Source of the DNA: Perca fluviatilis
Lineage: Eukaryota > Chordata > Actinopteri > Perciformes > Percidae
Direction of reading: 5' to 3'
Assembly (NCBI RefSeq): GCF_010015445.1
Contig: NC_053115.1
Location: 14,081,524 to 14,145,523, forward strand
Length of the DNA: 64,000 nt
The notes below the pieces were generated by a model. That model saw only the letters and a list, made by a program, of their open reading frames with translations. It searched no databases and was not told the origin of the DNA. Positions 1-16,667 of this stretch are shown here, piece by piece. A program made the position numbers and the translations under genes. Position 1 is the stretch's first letter. The number at the start of each line of letters is the position of its first letter.

Positions 1-815
1 TGCAGAATCACAAATTTTACATTACAAAAAAGCTGAAAAAGGACTTGTAGAATCACAATTCCATGACACATTGGCAATCTCCATCTGCTGCCAGAAGAAC
101 TACTAAATGGGCCTATTGGTGGGAATGTATTCTCAATTGCTGTTTTCAGGGTCAACAATGCATTTTGAACCTTGTCTACATATCAGTTTTCCGTTTCTAA
201 AATATGCAAATTCCAAATATGTCCACTAACAATGAGACTAGCCACGACTCAATATCAATATATCATTAAAATACTTACTTTCTCACAATTGAAGATGTCT
301 TAATTGTGCTTTTTAACATCTATGACCAACATATTATTTATATCAGTCACAGTACAATTGAAGATATTTTGAACTGCAGCTATTTCTGCACGCTTTAGAT
401 ATATATACATTTTAGTGCTATGAGTACTCGTACTAGGCGAAAGTCCTCTTGAGATGTCCATATGTATGAGGAGATTTAAAAAACCCATAATTCTCAGCTG
501 TCCAACAAATCTCTTTGTTACCACAAAGTTCTTGATGATGAGCTCTTTCCTATTCATTTTTTTCTTTTGTTGGCAGAACAGGCACTGTCATTCCTTTATG
601 TAAGTGTAAATATCACTATTGTTTTGATAGACCACTAAATGAAGCCTTGAATAAGAGCTGTGTCACGCACAGCTGAATTTAGCGATCTAAATTAGATATC
701 TGAAAATATAAAAATGCAAATAACATATGGTGTATGTGCCATCATAAAAATCTTCTGACAACTCATCTCTATGTATCTGAAACTTATTATGGGCAGTTAA
801 GTCCACTTTAACTTC
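1..815. other. AT-rich sequence, nothing recognised
   Basis: No coding exon, RNA gene or clear repeat structure was visible on either strand. Confidence 0.4.
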
Positions 816-1974
816 CAGTTTTTTTCGATTGCTCAGCGACAGTGGTCACAACTGAAGCCACATGTGGAAAACTCTAACCACAGTGCCAACAGTCACCTGA
901 GCTAAACAGTTCACATCACCTGCAAAATTCATTCCAAACAACACAACTCTTCACACATGTCTCAAAACAGGCTCAGTGCAGCCAAACACTATGAACAATC
1001 ACACACACACTGTCACTCAGAACACTGAGAGTAAAAGCACTAGCATCCAACACCAACACAGATTATACAAACTTTTAAGCTTTACAGTTTGAATAATTTA
1101 CGGTAAGTGACTTCACAATAATCAATAGTTTCTTTAAAGAAAAGAGTGAAATTCTTTCACATGAACATTTTTATTTTATAACATACCAGTTTTTTTAGGA
1201 AACAAAAAGGAATGAAAATCAACAGTTTGCTTCAATAGATATATCATTTTATTTAGCTTGTAGTAGTTTATGTAATGACTAGAAAGAAGTTAAAAACTAA
1301 AGGTGCGTAATAACAAAGAACATTGGATGTCCTGGCTTGCCGTGCACCTGCATCATCTCTAAATAAAAATGAATGTGGTGTTTCCATTGCTTCTATCTCC
1401 ATTACTTTCTGAAAAACAGTAAGTTGCAGTTTTACTTACATAAGGTAGTGTTTTTTTCACGTTTTTGTATAGCTGTGTATGTAACCTCAGACATCTTACC
1501 TGGACATGTTGGTATCTTTGCTCTTTTACCTGTTTACTGTTTCTCTCAAACAGTATAATGTATAACTGATTCATTCTTATTTGGTGTTTCTTTATTTCCA
1601 AAAAAAGTATTTCTGAGCTTTCCCTATATATATACAGTATGTGTTCACTAACAAGTCTTTCAGTTGAAATTGCAATCAGCAGTGTTTGAAATGCACCAGG
1701 CTGAAATCCACTCTGTTTTGAATGTGTGGTTAACAGTTTTGACAGCAGTGTGTTAGCATTAGAACAAAGTGCTGTAAATCCACAGTGTTGTGCAGGTTGC
1801 GGTTAAAAGCATGGGATACGTGTGTAGAGTTTTTAAAATCTGTGTTCAAGCAATGAAAAACGAACTAGAGTTTGGTCCACATGAACTGCTGCTGTGCAGA
1901 CTATAGTCAGAGTTTTGCACATATGGCTCCAGTTGTGCCCACTGTTGTTTAGAAATCGAAAAAAACAACCTGTA
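816..1974 (-). mobile_element. Tc1/mariner-like non-autonomous element, family A copy 1
   Basis: Begins CAGTTTTTTTCGATTGCT and ends near AAATCGAAAAAAACAACCTG, an inverted repeat of the start with some decay. Internal sequence is homologous to 24211-25408 (inverted) and 40432-41550. Includes a degenerate copy of a transposase 3' exon near 1335-1425, reading on the minus strand. Confidence 0.7.
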
Positions 1975-2930
1975 AAGATGGACTTAATATTAAAATGTAG
2001 TAGGTATACATGCACCAGAAATATTAGAGTTTCAGAAGTATCTGCCCTCCTTTTGAAACCCTCATCAGAAGCAGATACTCTGCATTAGTATTGTGGGTGG
2101 GGCAGTCCTGCAGTGGCTGTGCAAAGGTTGGCTCTACATTTATGGTACGGCAATATAGATGTGCAGTGAAGGAGTTGGAAGGTGCACTGACAAAAATCGA
2201 CTGATGAACTAATACAGATAAAATGACACTATTTTAAAGTAAATTGAGAGTGAAAAAAAACATAAATCTACACTTCATACTTCAGTCTCTTGTCCTGCTT
2301 GACTGGATGCTGTCATCACTTCTTCTTTGTCCTCAACATCAGCCAGCTCACCAAGATCAATCGTTTTCCTTTTACATTTTTCACAGAGGTTTTTTTAAAA
2401 GTTCAACCCTATTACAGTACACTGTTTCACCACAGGCAGTGATTTTGAAAAAAAAGCTGCATGCCTGAGAATTTTCTTTCACATTTCCAGAGTATTCCTT
2501 TTCAGTCTTATATGAAATGAAGGTGAGTGCGCAGCAGTGGAGAAAAGCACTAGTAGAGTTGAAGTGTGCGGCGTCTCCCTGGAGGACAGAGTACCACTTT
2601 GTATGGCACAGCGTTTCTATAGAAACACACCAGCATGGCTAAGCTGTGCCTGTGCCAGGATTCCCCCCTTAGTCCACAAACACACATGTACACTTCCTCT
2701 CTCTGTTTCACACACAAACACACTCCTGTCTGAATTCTTATCTTGTTGATAATGTCCCATCTAAAACAGCCCCCTGGAAACAACAAATAAAGTTTCTTAC
2801 CTGCCCTCTTTTGTCAAATCACAAGTTTTGTGTCTTTTCTTCTCTCTGCCTCTCTCACTCTTTTCCTTCCCCTCCCTCTCTCCCTCTTCCTCTGTTTCTC
2901 TATGTACCAAACCTCTCCTCCCTCTCCCTT

Positions 2931-2988
<58 letters not shown>

Positions 2989-4360
2989 TGGGTGGACAAG
3001 CTGCCTGTTGGGTTTGTTCCCTGCGTTTTTCCCTCTGAAGGTCACAGTGGTTCTTTCTCCCCCTCTGCTCGGCTCAGGGCCAGTGAGGTTTAATCTTAAT
3101 TCTTTGCGGGCTCTTTCATGTGTCTGCACTGTTTCACAGTATGTTATTATTTTTGTTCTGTTGCAGCATAGCATGAGTGTGCACGGGCTAGTTTGCATAT
3201 TTGTGTATATGCACATATTTGTGTGTATGCATAAGCATGTGTTTCTATTACAGAAGTCTTGGGAAAATGCTGTGAACACTGAACCTCTGTTAGGGAAAGC
3301 CCAACTGTACTTGCATCTCTCTGTCTCCCACCCACCCTGCTATTGTTGAGATGACTGCACTCATACCCAGTCATGTGCTTTTCATTAGTAGCATCCATCC
3401 GCTGACTCCACGTCATCTTTTCTGTCAGTTTTCTTTTCTCCCAGTATCAGTAAACTCAAACAGTCTGATTACTGAGGTCCAGCTGAGGCATAGGTTGTTG
3501 TATAGGGTCTTTTCAGGAAGTGGGGCTGTGTAGCACTGTTTAACAAAGTGTGAGCCTTTACTGTATGTGTGTTAGTGTGTGTGTGTGTGTGTGTGCGCGC
3601 GCGAGCGTGTGCGTGCACGTGCGTGTGTGTGTGTGTGTGTGTGTGTGTCTGTGTGTTTATATGCCACTGGGGGTTAGGAGATGTGTGCTGTCCTGCATTC
3701 CTGAAGAGTGAGCTGCAGCAGAAGGATAATGAGGCAAACATATGTGGGGAACAGTTTCAAACACACATGTACTGTACACATGTGTGCCTCCTTCTCCCAC
3801 TTTCCCTCATCTAGTTTTTTTCTTTTCATCAATTCTCCCCACTGCACTCCTGTCTCCTCTTCACTCAGTCACCAGGTTTGGGTTATTGAGCTCAGCTGGG
3901 AGGAAACATCTGGTCCCAACAAGGAAAGGAAGGTTACGTCAACAAATAGGACAAGAGAAATGTGTATATGTGACAAATACGTCACTTTCTTATCTTTCTT
4001 ATCACTTTCTTATCTTCTCTGCTACCATTTGAGAGACAGTGCAGGAATTGTATTGAATGAATCAGCTCCTCTGATCATAAACTACACATTTTGCTGTAAA
4101 CAGTTTTATTTTGTGCTGCCTGCAGCGATGACATTATTGGAAAAAGTTGCTCAATAACAGCAACGTCTCATGATGTGTTTAATTTTTCATGTATCATCTC
4201 CATAATATACTATTGTAAGGTTTACAAGTGAATTCATATATTTGAGTTAATTTACAAAAAAAATATTTACAATGTTTATACAGTTAACTATTTACATATT
4301 TGTGTTTACACAGTCAGTATTTGCACATTTACATGTTTAATTATTTACATTAACAGTTAT
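1975..4360. other. Non-coding sequence with microsatellites
   Basis: Holds a pure CT tract (2932-2987) and a GT tract interrupted by GCGCGCGCGAGC (3575-3657), which is Z-DNA prone. The ORFs that cross them are low-complexity. No gene recognised. Confidence 0.5.
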
Positions 4361-4369
4361 GAATCTACC

Positions 4370-4985
4370 TCTGGTTTTCCTCAGATTTACCTCAGTCTAA
4401 GTTCCGCTAGCGTCTGATTGGTTTGTTCAGCTAACTGCGATGGAGAAAATGGGGAAGTGTTGTTGTTGTGGAGCTGATGAAGTGTGAAGAACAGTAAGGT
4501 GCTGCTCAACAAAGTTATCCGTCTCCTTCCAGCTGTTTCTTCTTATTCGCCGGTACAGCAAAGGAAGGACAGTCACGGGCTGTCAGCCGTTCTCTCTGCA
4601 AATGAGTCTCCCTACAGTGGGAGCGGAGCGCCCGAACGGCCGGCTGCTGCTCGTTAGCTAACGTTAGCTTTCTAATTTCACCCACCCAACATGACTTCAT
4701 CATACACTGGTTAGCAAAAATTTGCCAAACAAAATTGTCACTCATCTGGCGATAGCGATGTGCTTTCCTACGATGTGAAAAGAGTGTGTGAATTCAACAT
4801 TAAGTTGTTACATTTAACTATTTTAGAGGCTGTGGACGTTGTTTACTTCATTAATGTGTTTACTGTGTTAATGGGCTGAGGATTGGAGTAGGATTCGGTA
4901 TTTGGTTTTGGATTAGGCAGAATCTTAACCAGTGGATTCGGTATTCGGCCGAACCCCAAAAATCTGGATTCGGTGCATCCCTAAT
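4370..4985. mobile_element. Probable hAT-like remnant (right end visible)
   Basis: Ends ATTCGGTATTCGGCCGAACC then GATTCGGTGCATCCCTA, the usual terminus of a common fish hAT group (complement starts TAGGGATGCACCGAATC). I could not find the left end; the left boundary is approximate. Confidence 0.45.
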
Positions 4986-5289
4986 TTTAATGGAAGAACA
5001 GTATCATTAGAACATGGATAATGGCAATTTACTCCATTATCCAGTCCAATACATGGTGGACGCATTATAAAGAGATTGGCAGGTTACGCCTTAATAAACT
5101 GCAAGTTCATTTGAGTGTCTGAGCTTTTTAAATTTATAGTGAAAAACCTAAGTGTGGACAAGATTGTCACCTTCAGTTCTCTCATCTCCACCTAGCTGCT
5201 CGTAGAGAGAAGAGAAAGTTGTGAAGTAAATAGCCAAAGTTTTAGTTTGTTTCAGATTTGTAAATTATTGTAATGCAACACATATACAT

Positions 5290-5690
5290 TTCTGTATAAT
5301 CTGAGTAACCGGCCGGATGTACGTACGTTACCTTCCGCTTTCTTTGTGTTGGAATTTTAAACTCTGGTCGAGTTATGAGCACTATGGTTAACTGCTCCTC
5401 AGATCTCAGCAGGGTAAATCGAGACAGCTAGCTGGACTATCTGTCCAATCTGAGTTTTCTGTTAAACAACTTTTGAACGTACACATGTTCCACCAAAACA
5501 AGTTCCTTCCAGAGGCTCGGGGCTCCGCTTGGCGCTTAGCACTGCACAAGATGATTGTGATTGGTTTAAAGAAATGCCAATAAACCAGAGCACGTTTTTC
5601 TCCCAACCCTAAATGCTGTGTGGACTAGCCAGACCCTCCTCCGCAGCGCTGTGGAGGAAGGTCTGGCAATGCGAGACTAGAGATGGATGG
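5290..5690. repeat. Dispersed fish repeat
   Basis: The block CTAGCCAGACCCTCCTCCGC followed by a GCGCTG centre and GAGGAAGGTCTGGCAATGCG forms an inverted pair at the right end and resembles a widespread teleost interspersed repeat. Family not assigned. Confidence 0.4.
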
Positions 5691-5699
5691 ATGCTAGTG

Positions 5700-8600
5700 C
5701 TCGTTTTTCAGGGCTGAATTCAACCTGTTGATTCAAGAAGAGACATATTTATAGGGCAGACAACCTGCTGGTACTGCAGGAAATCTTTAAGCAGCAGTCC
5801 TCATTGCTATTACATACTCTAGCAGATGTTTTCCAAACTGATGTAGAGAGCGAGGCAGGCCTAGGCTCCAGCCCAAAATTACTTGGTGTTTATAAAAATC
5901 TTAGAACGTTCCAAGAACGGCCTGTTCTGTCATCTAGAGAGCAATTTCCATGATTAAACTGTTTGGTTTAAAGGCATGAGCTTCAGCCAGAAATGTTTTC
6001 AGAGAAATACTGATATTCTCCCCAACATTTACAGACAACTTTCTAATGTGTTGTACTATCGCAACAAAATGATACAGCATCCTGTACACACTTTGTATAC
6101 ATACTTAAGTTCTGCAGGCCGCACCCAAAGTAATGCCCATCCTGGCAAATGTTTCATGCAAATACAAATGTAGCTTATATCTTATAAATCACAAATTACA
6201 TTATTATTGCATTATTCCTGAATAGACTTTTAATATTCAAACAATGCATGGTGTTTATAGGATTAGGAAGGGATTTAGAGCATAAATGTTCATTAGAAGA
6301 AAACAGCAAACATCTTCACTGCTTATTTTATCTACCACAGATAAAGTGCACAGAGTTTAACTGTCATGCTTTTACTGTTGGCTACACCACCCAGAACCTG
6401 CCTAAGAATAGGATACTGTGCATGCATACCACTCTTCATTAAAGGGAGAAAGGTAGCTGGAGGGCCCTTTGTTTATCTATGAAGTCAAATGAAAAATATT
6501 TCTATAATTATAAAATTGTTAAAATTTGTTTTGTCTCTCAAATAAATACCTGTGAATTATAAAATCTCACTTCTTAAAGGTGCAGTAAACAATTCTGCGC
6601 AAAGATTGTTGGTTTTTGAACTCAACTGCCAAACAAATACAACCCCCCCATTCAGAAAGCTCCGCCCCCCAGTATTGTATTGTATTACATATAAGACAGG
6701 CTGCAAACAGTCAATCACATCATAGCCACGCACTAAAACACCCCCTGCTTTATTGTCGATTGTCGATGTCGATTGTCAAAAATCAACGAGACCATAATTA
6801 AAAAAATGAACATCATTCTGTATTGTAGAAGACTTAAAACTGGCGATTGAGACCATAAACTCATTATGAAAATGTTTACTGAGGTAATAAATCAAGTGAG
6901 AAGTGGGTCACTTTCTCATAGACTTCTACAGAAAGCGACCTCCTTTTGCAACCACACGTGTCGCCCCCTGCTGCAATTCAGATACAATGCATGTTTAAGG
7001 CACTTCCACATTTGCAGCACTTTGCCGAACCGGATGCTTTGTCCATTAATATTAACAGCCTATGGTTCACATGCTGCCTTCCCCCCTCCCCTCTACCATC
7101 AACTGTTGCCGATTTGCTGGAATAGTGTTTTGTGGCTCGTGCACTCCTTTCTGTTTGTTTTCCATTTACACAGCCAGGGCTATGTATTAACACAAGATTG
7201 TTTTTCGGCACACATAGAAAATAAAGAGCTAAGTGACCGTGAGGAGATATTTGCTAAATTTGACAAAAAGTGTAGTGGCTTAACATCACTTACCATACTT
7301 TTAATACCATGTGTCTTTTGCGCGGGGTCGTCACATTGATGAAATGAAAATGTTGTGAAACACAATCAGTGAGTGTGGATCCAAAGACAGCTGATGATAC
7401 TGAGAAGAATTACATCATGCATGACATCAACCAAAAATTACTTTTCCAACAAGTAAGCATATTGGTAAGCGAGTCGCTAGAAGGAAGCCACCTCGATAGT
7501 GGACATTTCCAAATCAAAGCTCATCTGTCATGCATTTAAAACCAAACATTATCCAGTCGACTTGCTGATGGTTTACATACCAAATGGATGCGCTTCAGTT
7601 ACATCAGTTGAGTGAGTGAGAGAACAGTGACTTTAACTAAATTCTTGGAAAAGGTTCTTACTTATCAGACTTCAAATTCAAAGATGAATTCAAATTTTTA
7701 AGGAGTGTTTTTTCCTTTCATGCAATAATGTAACACAGTACGTTGGTGTGGAATGGTTGATTAAACCCATCCTATTTGCTGTGTTTGCACGGTCATGTCA
7801 GAAACCTTGATGAAGCCAGCTGGTGAAATGTTGGTTTGTTTAAACTGCGAGAATTATTATAATAAACAGTATATTTATATATACTGTAAACTTTTGCACA
7901 TCACTGATTAACATTTTTCCACACCCTGCAGAAACCGTACAGCCTTCTTTTCCTTTCTTTTTTATGATTACAGTAACATTCCTTCTTCCGTTTTATTTCA
8001 CATTTTTGTTATAGTGTATTTTTCCAGTGTAATATACAGTATCTATTCTGTATTTATGTTCCTGAATGTAGCAATACTTTGCTTTATTTTTTAGTCCCTT
8101 CTTAATGTGTTTATTATTTACTGTATGCACATTATACACAAGCAAATTTACTGTGCAAAGTGCAAACTAGTTTGGCAATAAATCTGATTCTGATTCTGAA
8201 ATATGTCGGTTTTCAATGCCTTTTAATAAAAAACACCCAATACTTATCAGAACTGGTTTTCATGTGTTTAAAGGATCTTGTATTGTTTGTTGTTGTTGTT
8301 ATTGCTTCCTCCCCACATTATTTAGATTTTTATATCTGAAATAAATTAGTGTTTTTTTAATTACAGTAATACACAGTAGTTTTGCCCAGGCAATGGATTC
8401 CCAGTAAATATGGAAGTGATACTAGTGTGTGTACTAGTGCAGTATACGTATATTGCTCTACTTTAAATATAATATACTTAACATACTTGGGAGTAACAGC
8501 TTGTTTTGCAAGATTAAATACCTAATTTGTATTCTTTTCTCAATCTACTCTGCTGGTGGTTGGAATTTACCGTTCGCCCCCTTTCTTAACATGCCCATTT

Positions 8601-9956
8601 CCTGTGTGTGTGTGTGTGTGTGTGTGTGTGAGTGTTGGATAAACTGCATGTGTTTCACATATGAGGCCCTTTGGTCAGTACTCAGTTAAATATGGAATGT
8701 GTGATAGCAGTCAAACTCCTCTCACACACACCGTGCATCGTTCAAACACACAACATTCCGTCTGGACCCTGAACTCCACATCTCCCACCTTTAACCACTC
8801 TGAAGAGACCACCTACACCCCTCTTAATGTGTTGTCAGCGATCTAATTAAAGTGTTATCTGGGTAAGGAGGAAAACCACAACTACTTACTCTACTCTGAG
8901 TTATATTGCATTATCAGCTTAGAAAATCATCCAATGGTGCACAGTGCAGGGAGTGTGGGAAAACCTCAGGAAATGGTGTCATAAACTTTTCAGCATATGA
9001 CAAACTCTGCAGACTCTTACAATTTTAATGAGGATTCCAAACAGACCAAATCCTCTGTATCTCTCCAATGTTTGCTATAACCCTATAAAATGAAAATAAA
9101 AGTAAATATATAAGAGTAATAAGAGTAAATAATAGATCTGGTATTTGTACTAAAATTAATTAATTGTTAATTTTTTGGCTAAAGCTACTAATCTCAAGAA
9201 CAGAAGATTTTGTGTTCGCTGCTGTATTTCTGAGGCTCTTTAGCTTGTTCCCATTACTATTACTGAAGTTGTGTTTAATTGCTGCCATAAATCAAAAAAA
9301 TGCAAGCCTTCTCTTTTTAGCAACAAAGTGTTAACTGCACTGTATGTTGATGACTTTGTAAAATAAAAGTAAATGCAATACAAGACAGCAGAATCAGCAT
9401 CTGTCCATGTGTTTATTTGTAGGTGTCTAGTGAGAGGGCTGGTGGTCTCAGACTTGTAAACAGCCCTGTAAATGAAACTAACGGCTTCCTCAGTCATCTA
9501 GCCAAAACCACATGTACCATACAAGTCTGTTGGATTTAGAGATGATTTCTCCGCCCAGCAACAAGCAGCCTCTTCACACAGCTGGGAGGCCTGAACCTCT
9601 CCATATATTATTCCCCTTTTAGATCAGCCTGTTCAATATTTTTAGTTTGAGGCTTATTTTTGGAACATAGATTTAAAAGATACTGATTTTATGGAACAAT
9701 CAGGGCATTGATGTATATTGCATTGGAATCCTCAATGCTAGTCTAAAAACCATCTCACTGTTTCCCCAATTTAGTGACCTGCAACAACTGGAACTCTTTT
9801 GACCTGCCAGCCAGACCTGAAGTCAGTCATGACTGTACAGCAACAGAAAACACACAAACCGGCCAATGCTTGCATCATCATCAAGCTTGCATGCTTATCA
9901 TTTGTATATCAATTACTCAACAAGTAGTAAAATGCCTTGAATTCATGATGAGGGAA
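5700..9956. other. Intergenic sequence with retroelement tails
   Basis: No gene recognised. TTTGGCAATAAATCTGATTC with CTGATT repeats at about 8170-8200 looks like a LINE or SINE 3' tail. There is a short GT tract at 8603-8632. The remainder is unassigned. Confidence 0.4.
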
Positions 9957-10042
9957 AGAAGAAGAAGAAGAAGAAGAAGAAGAAGAAGAAGAAGAAGAAG
10001 AAGAAGAAGAAGAAGAAGAAGAAGAAGAAGAAGAAGAAGAAA
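9957..10042 (+). repeat. (GAA)n/(AGA)n microsatellite
   Basis: About 28 uninterrupted AGA/GAA units, an all-purine strand able to form triplex DNA. The poly-Arg and poly-Leu frames over it are artefacts. Confidence 0.95.
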
Positions 10043-10189
10043 CTGCCATGCTCCACAGTAATGGAGAATCCAAAAACTGAGAAAGGTTTTGATGATTTGA
10101 AGGAATAGGGGCACAGTTTTCTTCAAGAATTCAAGGCAACACTGGTGAGAAATTGATATCCAAATGATCATGTTGAGGGTGAAGTATTC

Positions 10190-10420
10190 TTTTAAGTCTG
10201 CATTAATTACCTTTAGCCAAGGAGGTTATGTGTTCGTTTCAGTTTGCCCGTTTGTTTGTTTGTCTTTTTGTTTGTCTGCCTGTCAGCAGTATGCTGGCCC
10301 CATTTTTTTTTATAAAACTTGGTGGAAGGGTGAAGCATGGGCCAAGGGGGAACCCATTAAACTTAGGAGCGGATCCGAATCACGGGGCAGATACACAAAA
10401 TATTTTTCACTTCCGTTAAC
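10190..10420. repeat. Dispersed repeat (GGAGGTTATGTG...GGGCCAAGGGGGAACCC)
   Basis: Contains GGAGGTTATGTGTTCG, repeated GTTTGTTTGT, then AACTTGGTGGAAGGGTGAAG and GGGCCAAGGGGGAACCCATT, a sequence block I recognise as a common interspersed repeat in fishes. Family name not assigned. Confidence 0.5.
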
Positions 10421-10429
10421 ATTGCTAGA

Positions 10430-12135
10430 AACGGGCATTTGTGCTGCATTCATGTGGTGTCTGAATAATCTGAAAAGTGCCCTAGTTGATATTATTTAGG
10501 CCACTTGGAGGCAGCGCAAGAATCTATGAACAACAAACATTGACATATTATAGTTACAGTAATATAACGAACGTGTTAGCAAACTGTTGCCTGTTTACAC
10601 ATTCAGCTGACACGGAACAACATTAGTATTCATTTTTTTGCTCTGTTTTGGTCTTAAAACAGAAAAGAAATAGTGGACAAATTAAGAAGCAACTCAGAAT
10701 CATCTTGGAAATATTAACCATGCTAATACAGACGATAGACAGCAGTGGAAAAAATTAGAACTAGATTCAAAAGAGTTTTTGGTGGTTGGACCAGTTCATA
10801 TCTAACCTGTGTAGATAGTGTTGTCCTACTGGAGAGTGTGTGTGCTAAGGGGTGTGATATGTGAAAGGTCCTGAGCTTCTCTGTGTTGCTGTTAGGACAC
10901 CGCAGGGAGCTTCATTGCAGATTGTTTTGACTGATGGTTTCCAAGGCAGAGTTTAGTTCAGAGGAGAGGAATAGCCAGAGCTTTAATGATTCCACCAGTC
11001 AGTGAGTTCTTTTCTCTTTATAAACGGTTGCAAAGATACTTTGACTCTTTATTAGAAATAACTTGTAAACTAACATGAATTACTGTCAATCCAAATTCTA
11101 TGAAAAGTAGAAATAACATCTGAGTTTTGAAACCAGAATAGAAGGACTCAAATCAATAAACACATTGGATGAATCTGTTGTGGTTTCTTTTTTTAGATAA
11201 AATTGATGTCTACCAGTAAACATTCCTACATTGTTATTTTTTCCATGTCTATTTAGCATTTTTCCACTTTATTTAGATCCTCTTAGCTGACCAAATCAGT
11301 GAGCCTGGGAGGTTGTGATGGAAAAACTTACATTAGCTACCTACTATTAATGGCAATGACCACCTCAATGCCTTGCATTTAATTCAACAAAAGCACCTTC
11401 AGTGAGTGGTTCAGTCCACTATGATGTGCCAGAGTGCCTTTCGGGTGCTCACATGTGCCATCTGGCTCTTTAGTGCCTCTGTCCTGCAGTGTTAACACCT
11501 GCCAGCTGGCAATTCCTAAAAACCTACAGCTGTGTCTTCTCAATTGGTTGGGAGACACTGTGAGTATTTACTAATATGGATTGTGTAGTGTACCATATTT
11601 CAAATGTGTGTATTTTTTTTAAATATCAGTATTGTTACTGCTGATAAATTGGAGCTTCATGTTTGATCACTGTGCTTCACGTCTTTGAAAAGCAGGAATG
11701 CAGCAGAGGTCTGGTTTAAGTGTGCGAGGACTAGTGATTTACAGGCCTTACAGAATGTAGTCAAACCAAGAAACATGTAGAGGAAAATAGAGTTTGTGGT
11801 GAAAGTAGCTAATATCACATTAATAAAAGAGGCAGGTGACAATAAGACAAGTGTCAGAGCAGCTGAGGATGAGCATTAACTGGTTCAATAGTTCTTCTAT
11901 AGAGCTGACCTCCATAAGGGTCACAGAGAAGTTAAACATGATTCAAAGAATATTTCAACATACTCTTATTCGCCTTTTGTAGAGAGTTAGATGAGAAGAT
12001 GGAAATCTGTCTGTTGTGTATGAAGCTAGAGCCACCATGCAGCAGGTTAGCTTATCTTAGCGTAAAGACTGGAAACAGGTGGAAAAAACTAGCCTGGCTC
12101 AGTCCAAAGGAAACATTTTTTAATCCATGCACATG
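10430..12135. other. Intergenic sequence, nothing recognised
   Basis: AT-rich, no exon-like open segment or clear repeat structure on either strand. Confidence 0.4.
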
Positions 12136-13080
12136 AAGTTGAAGTGATGGTTCGGAGTAATTTCACCCTAGGGTCCTTTGCACCATGACCTCCAAAACCC
12201 AAAAAGCCAAACACCCCCCCAGAAGCTTTTTTCACCTGGGTGGAACATTGGGAGAGTTAGCATAGAGTAGCGTTATCAGCTGAATAGCTTAGCGCAGGGG
12301 CTAATGGACCCACGTTTGTATCTCATAAGTTACCCCACTAATAATGCCCGAAATGATACCAAACTTCTATACTAGTACAAATAGGTTATGCACTCATAAA
12401 ATGATGGATTGGAAAGTTTGTAAGTACACCAGAAGTTTATGAACACTTGCCTGCTCTCTTCTGCTCTCTGTTGCTGCTGCTGCTGCTACCTGCAGTTAGA
12501 CGAGCGCTTAGGGCCGTCTATAAATTACTACACCGAAAAGAGATACAACAAAAATATTTATTAATTCAATGATTAAATAAGGTAATGTCTCCAAACTTAC
12601 CTCAATTATTACTTGTCTCCTGCTAGTTATACTACAGCACTTACTTTAAAAAAAAAAAGTTTAATTAATAAATACTTTTGTTGTATCTCTTTTCGGTGTT
12701 GTAATTTGTAGACGGCCCTAAGCACTCGTCTTACTGCAGGTAGCAGCAGTAGCAGCAGCTAGCAGAAGAGAGCAGGCAAGTGTTCATAAACTTCTGGTGT
12801 ACTTACAAACTTTCCAATCCATTGTTTTATGAGTGCATAACCTATTTGTACTAGTGTAGAAGTTTGGTATCATTTCGGGCATTATTAGTGGGGTCATTTA
12901 CGAGATACAAACGTGGGTCCATTAGCCCCTGCACTAAGCTATTCAGCTGGTAACGCTACTCTACGCTAACTCTCCCAATGTTTGACCCAGGTGAAAAAAG
13001 CTTCTGGGGGAGTGTTTGGCTTGAGGTCATGGTGCAAAGGACCCTAGGGTGAAATTACTCCAATACCATCACTTTAACTT
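12136..13080. mobile_element. Foldback element: 0.95-kb palindrome
   Basis: Left arm 12136-12566 and right arm 12661-13080 are near-perfect reverse complements of about 420-430 bp around a 95-nt spacer. Outer ends are AAGTTGAAGTGATGG and CCATCACTTTAACTT. Landmarks on both arms: GGGTCCTTTGCACCATGACC versus its complement, GCTACCTGCAG and GAGATACAACAAAA. No coding sequence. Behaves like a long-TIR MITE. Confidence 0.85.
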
Positions 13081-15985
<2,905 letters not shown>

Positions 15986-16576
15986 TCAGATATAAATACT
16001 TTCAAGCACTCGCAGACAGAAGACCCAGTCAGATGGCAACTGGTGGTAGGACATTTTGTTTCCATCCAATCGTAGGAACTTTATCCTAGAGTAGGACAGA
16101 AGTCCCACCTCTCTGCAGAAACTGGTCACGTTGAACTCTGTGGTGAACAGACAGAAAACAGACAGGATTTTATCATAGAGTCTGCATTTCCTGAATGTCT
16201 TGCAGGTGCTGTGTTGAGGAAACCACAACGCTGTCTTTTGCTTTCTCACTTTATTTCAGTAGTAGAGCCTGCCGCAGCCCAGAATGTAGGCTTTGGCAGA
16301 CAAGACCTGCGGTAGCTGTCACAGTGCTAGCTAGACGATGAGGTGTGTGTTTTGGTGAAAGTGTTTTGCTGTCTGTCTGTCCCTTTGGTACAAAGCCCCG
16401 CTGTCTGCTGCTTCACGGGTCAGGAACATACTTTCACTTTGCCAGAGCCTGTGAGCCAAAATTGCACGCCAGGTCATTGCTGCCGGATGGTCATGTGAGT
16501 CAAAAGGGCTCAAGTCTGCAGCAATGTTATTAGAATCCTATTGGCCAAAAAAGGCCAGAGTGATGGGGAGCAGACA

Positions 16577-16667
<91 letters not shown>

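Noticed and set aside
2797..3349. Overlapping 75-173 codon frames with Leu-Ser or Arg-Glu repeats.
   Set aside because: Driven by the CT tract at 2932-2987; no homology seen.
9774..10061. Open frame with a long poly-Arg tail.
   Set aside because: The Arg run is just the AGA/GAA microsatellite; the upstream part has no recognisable motif.
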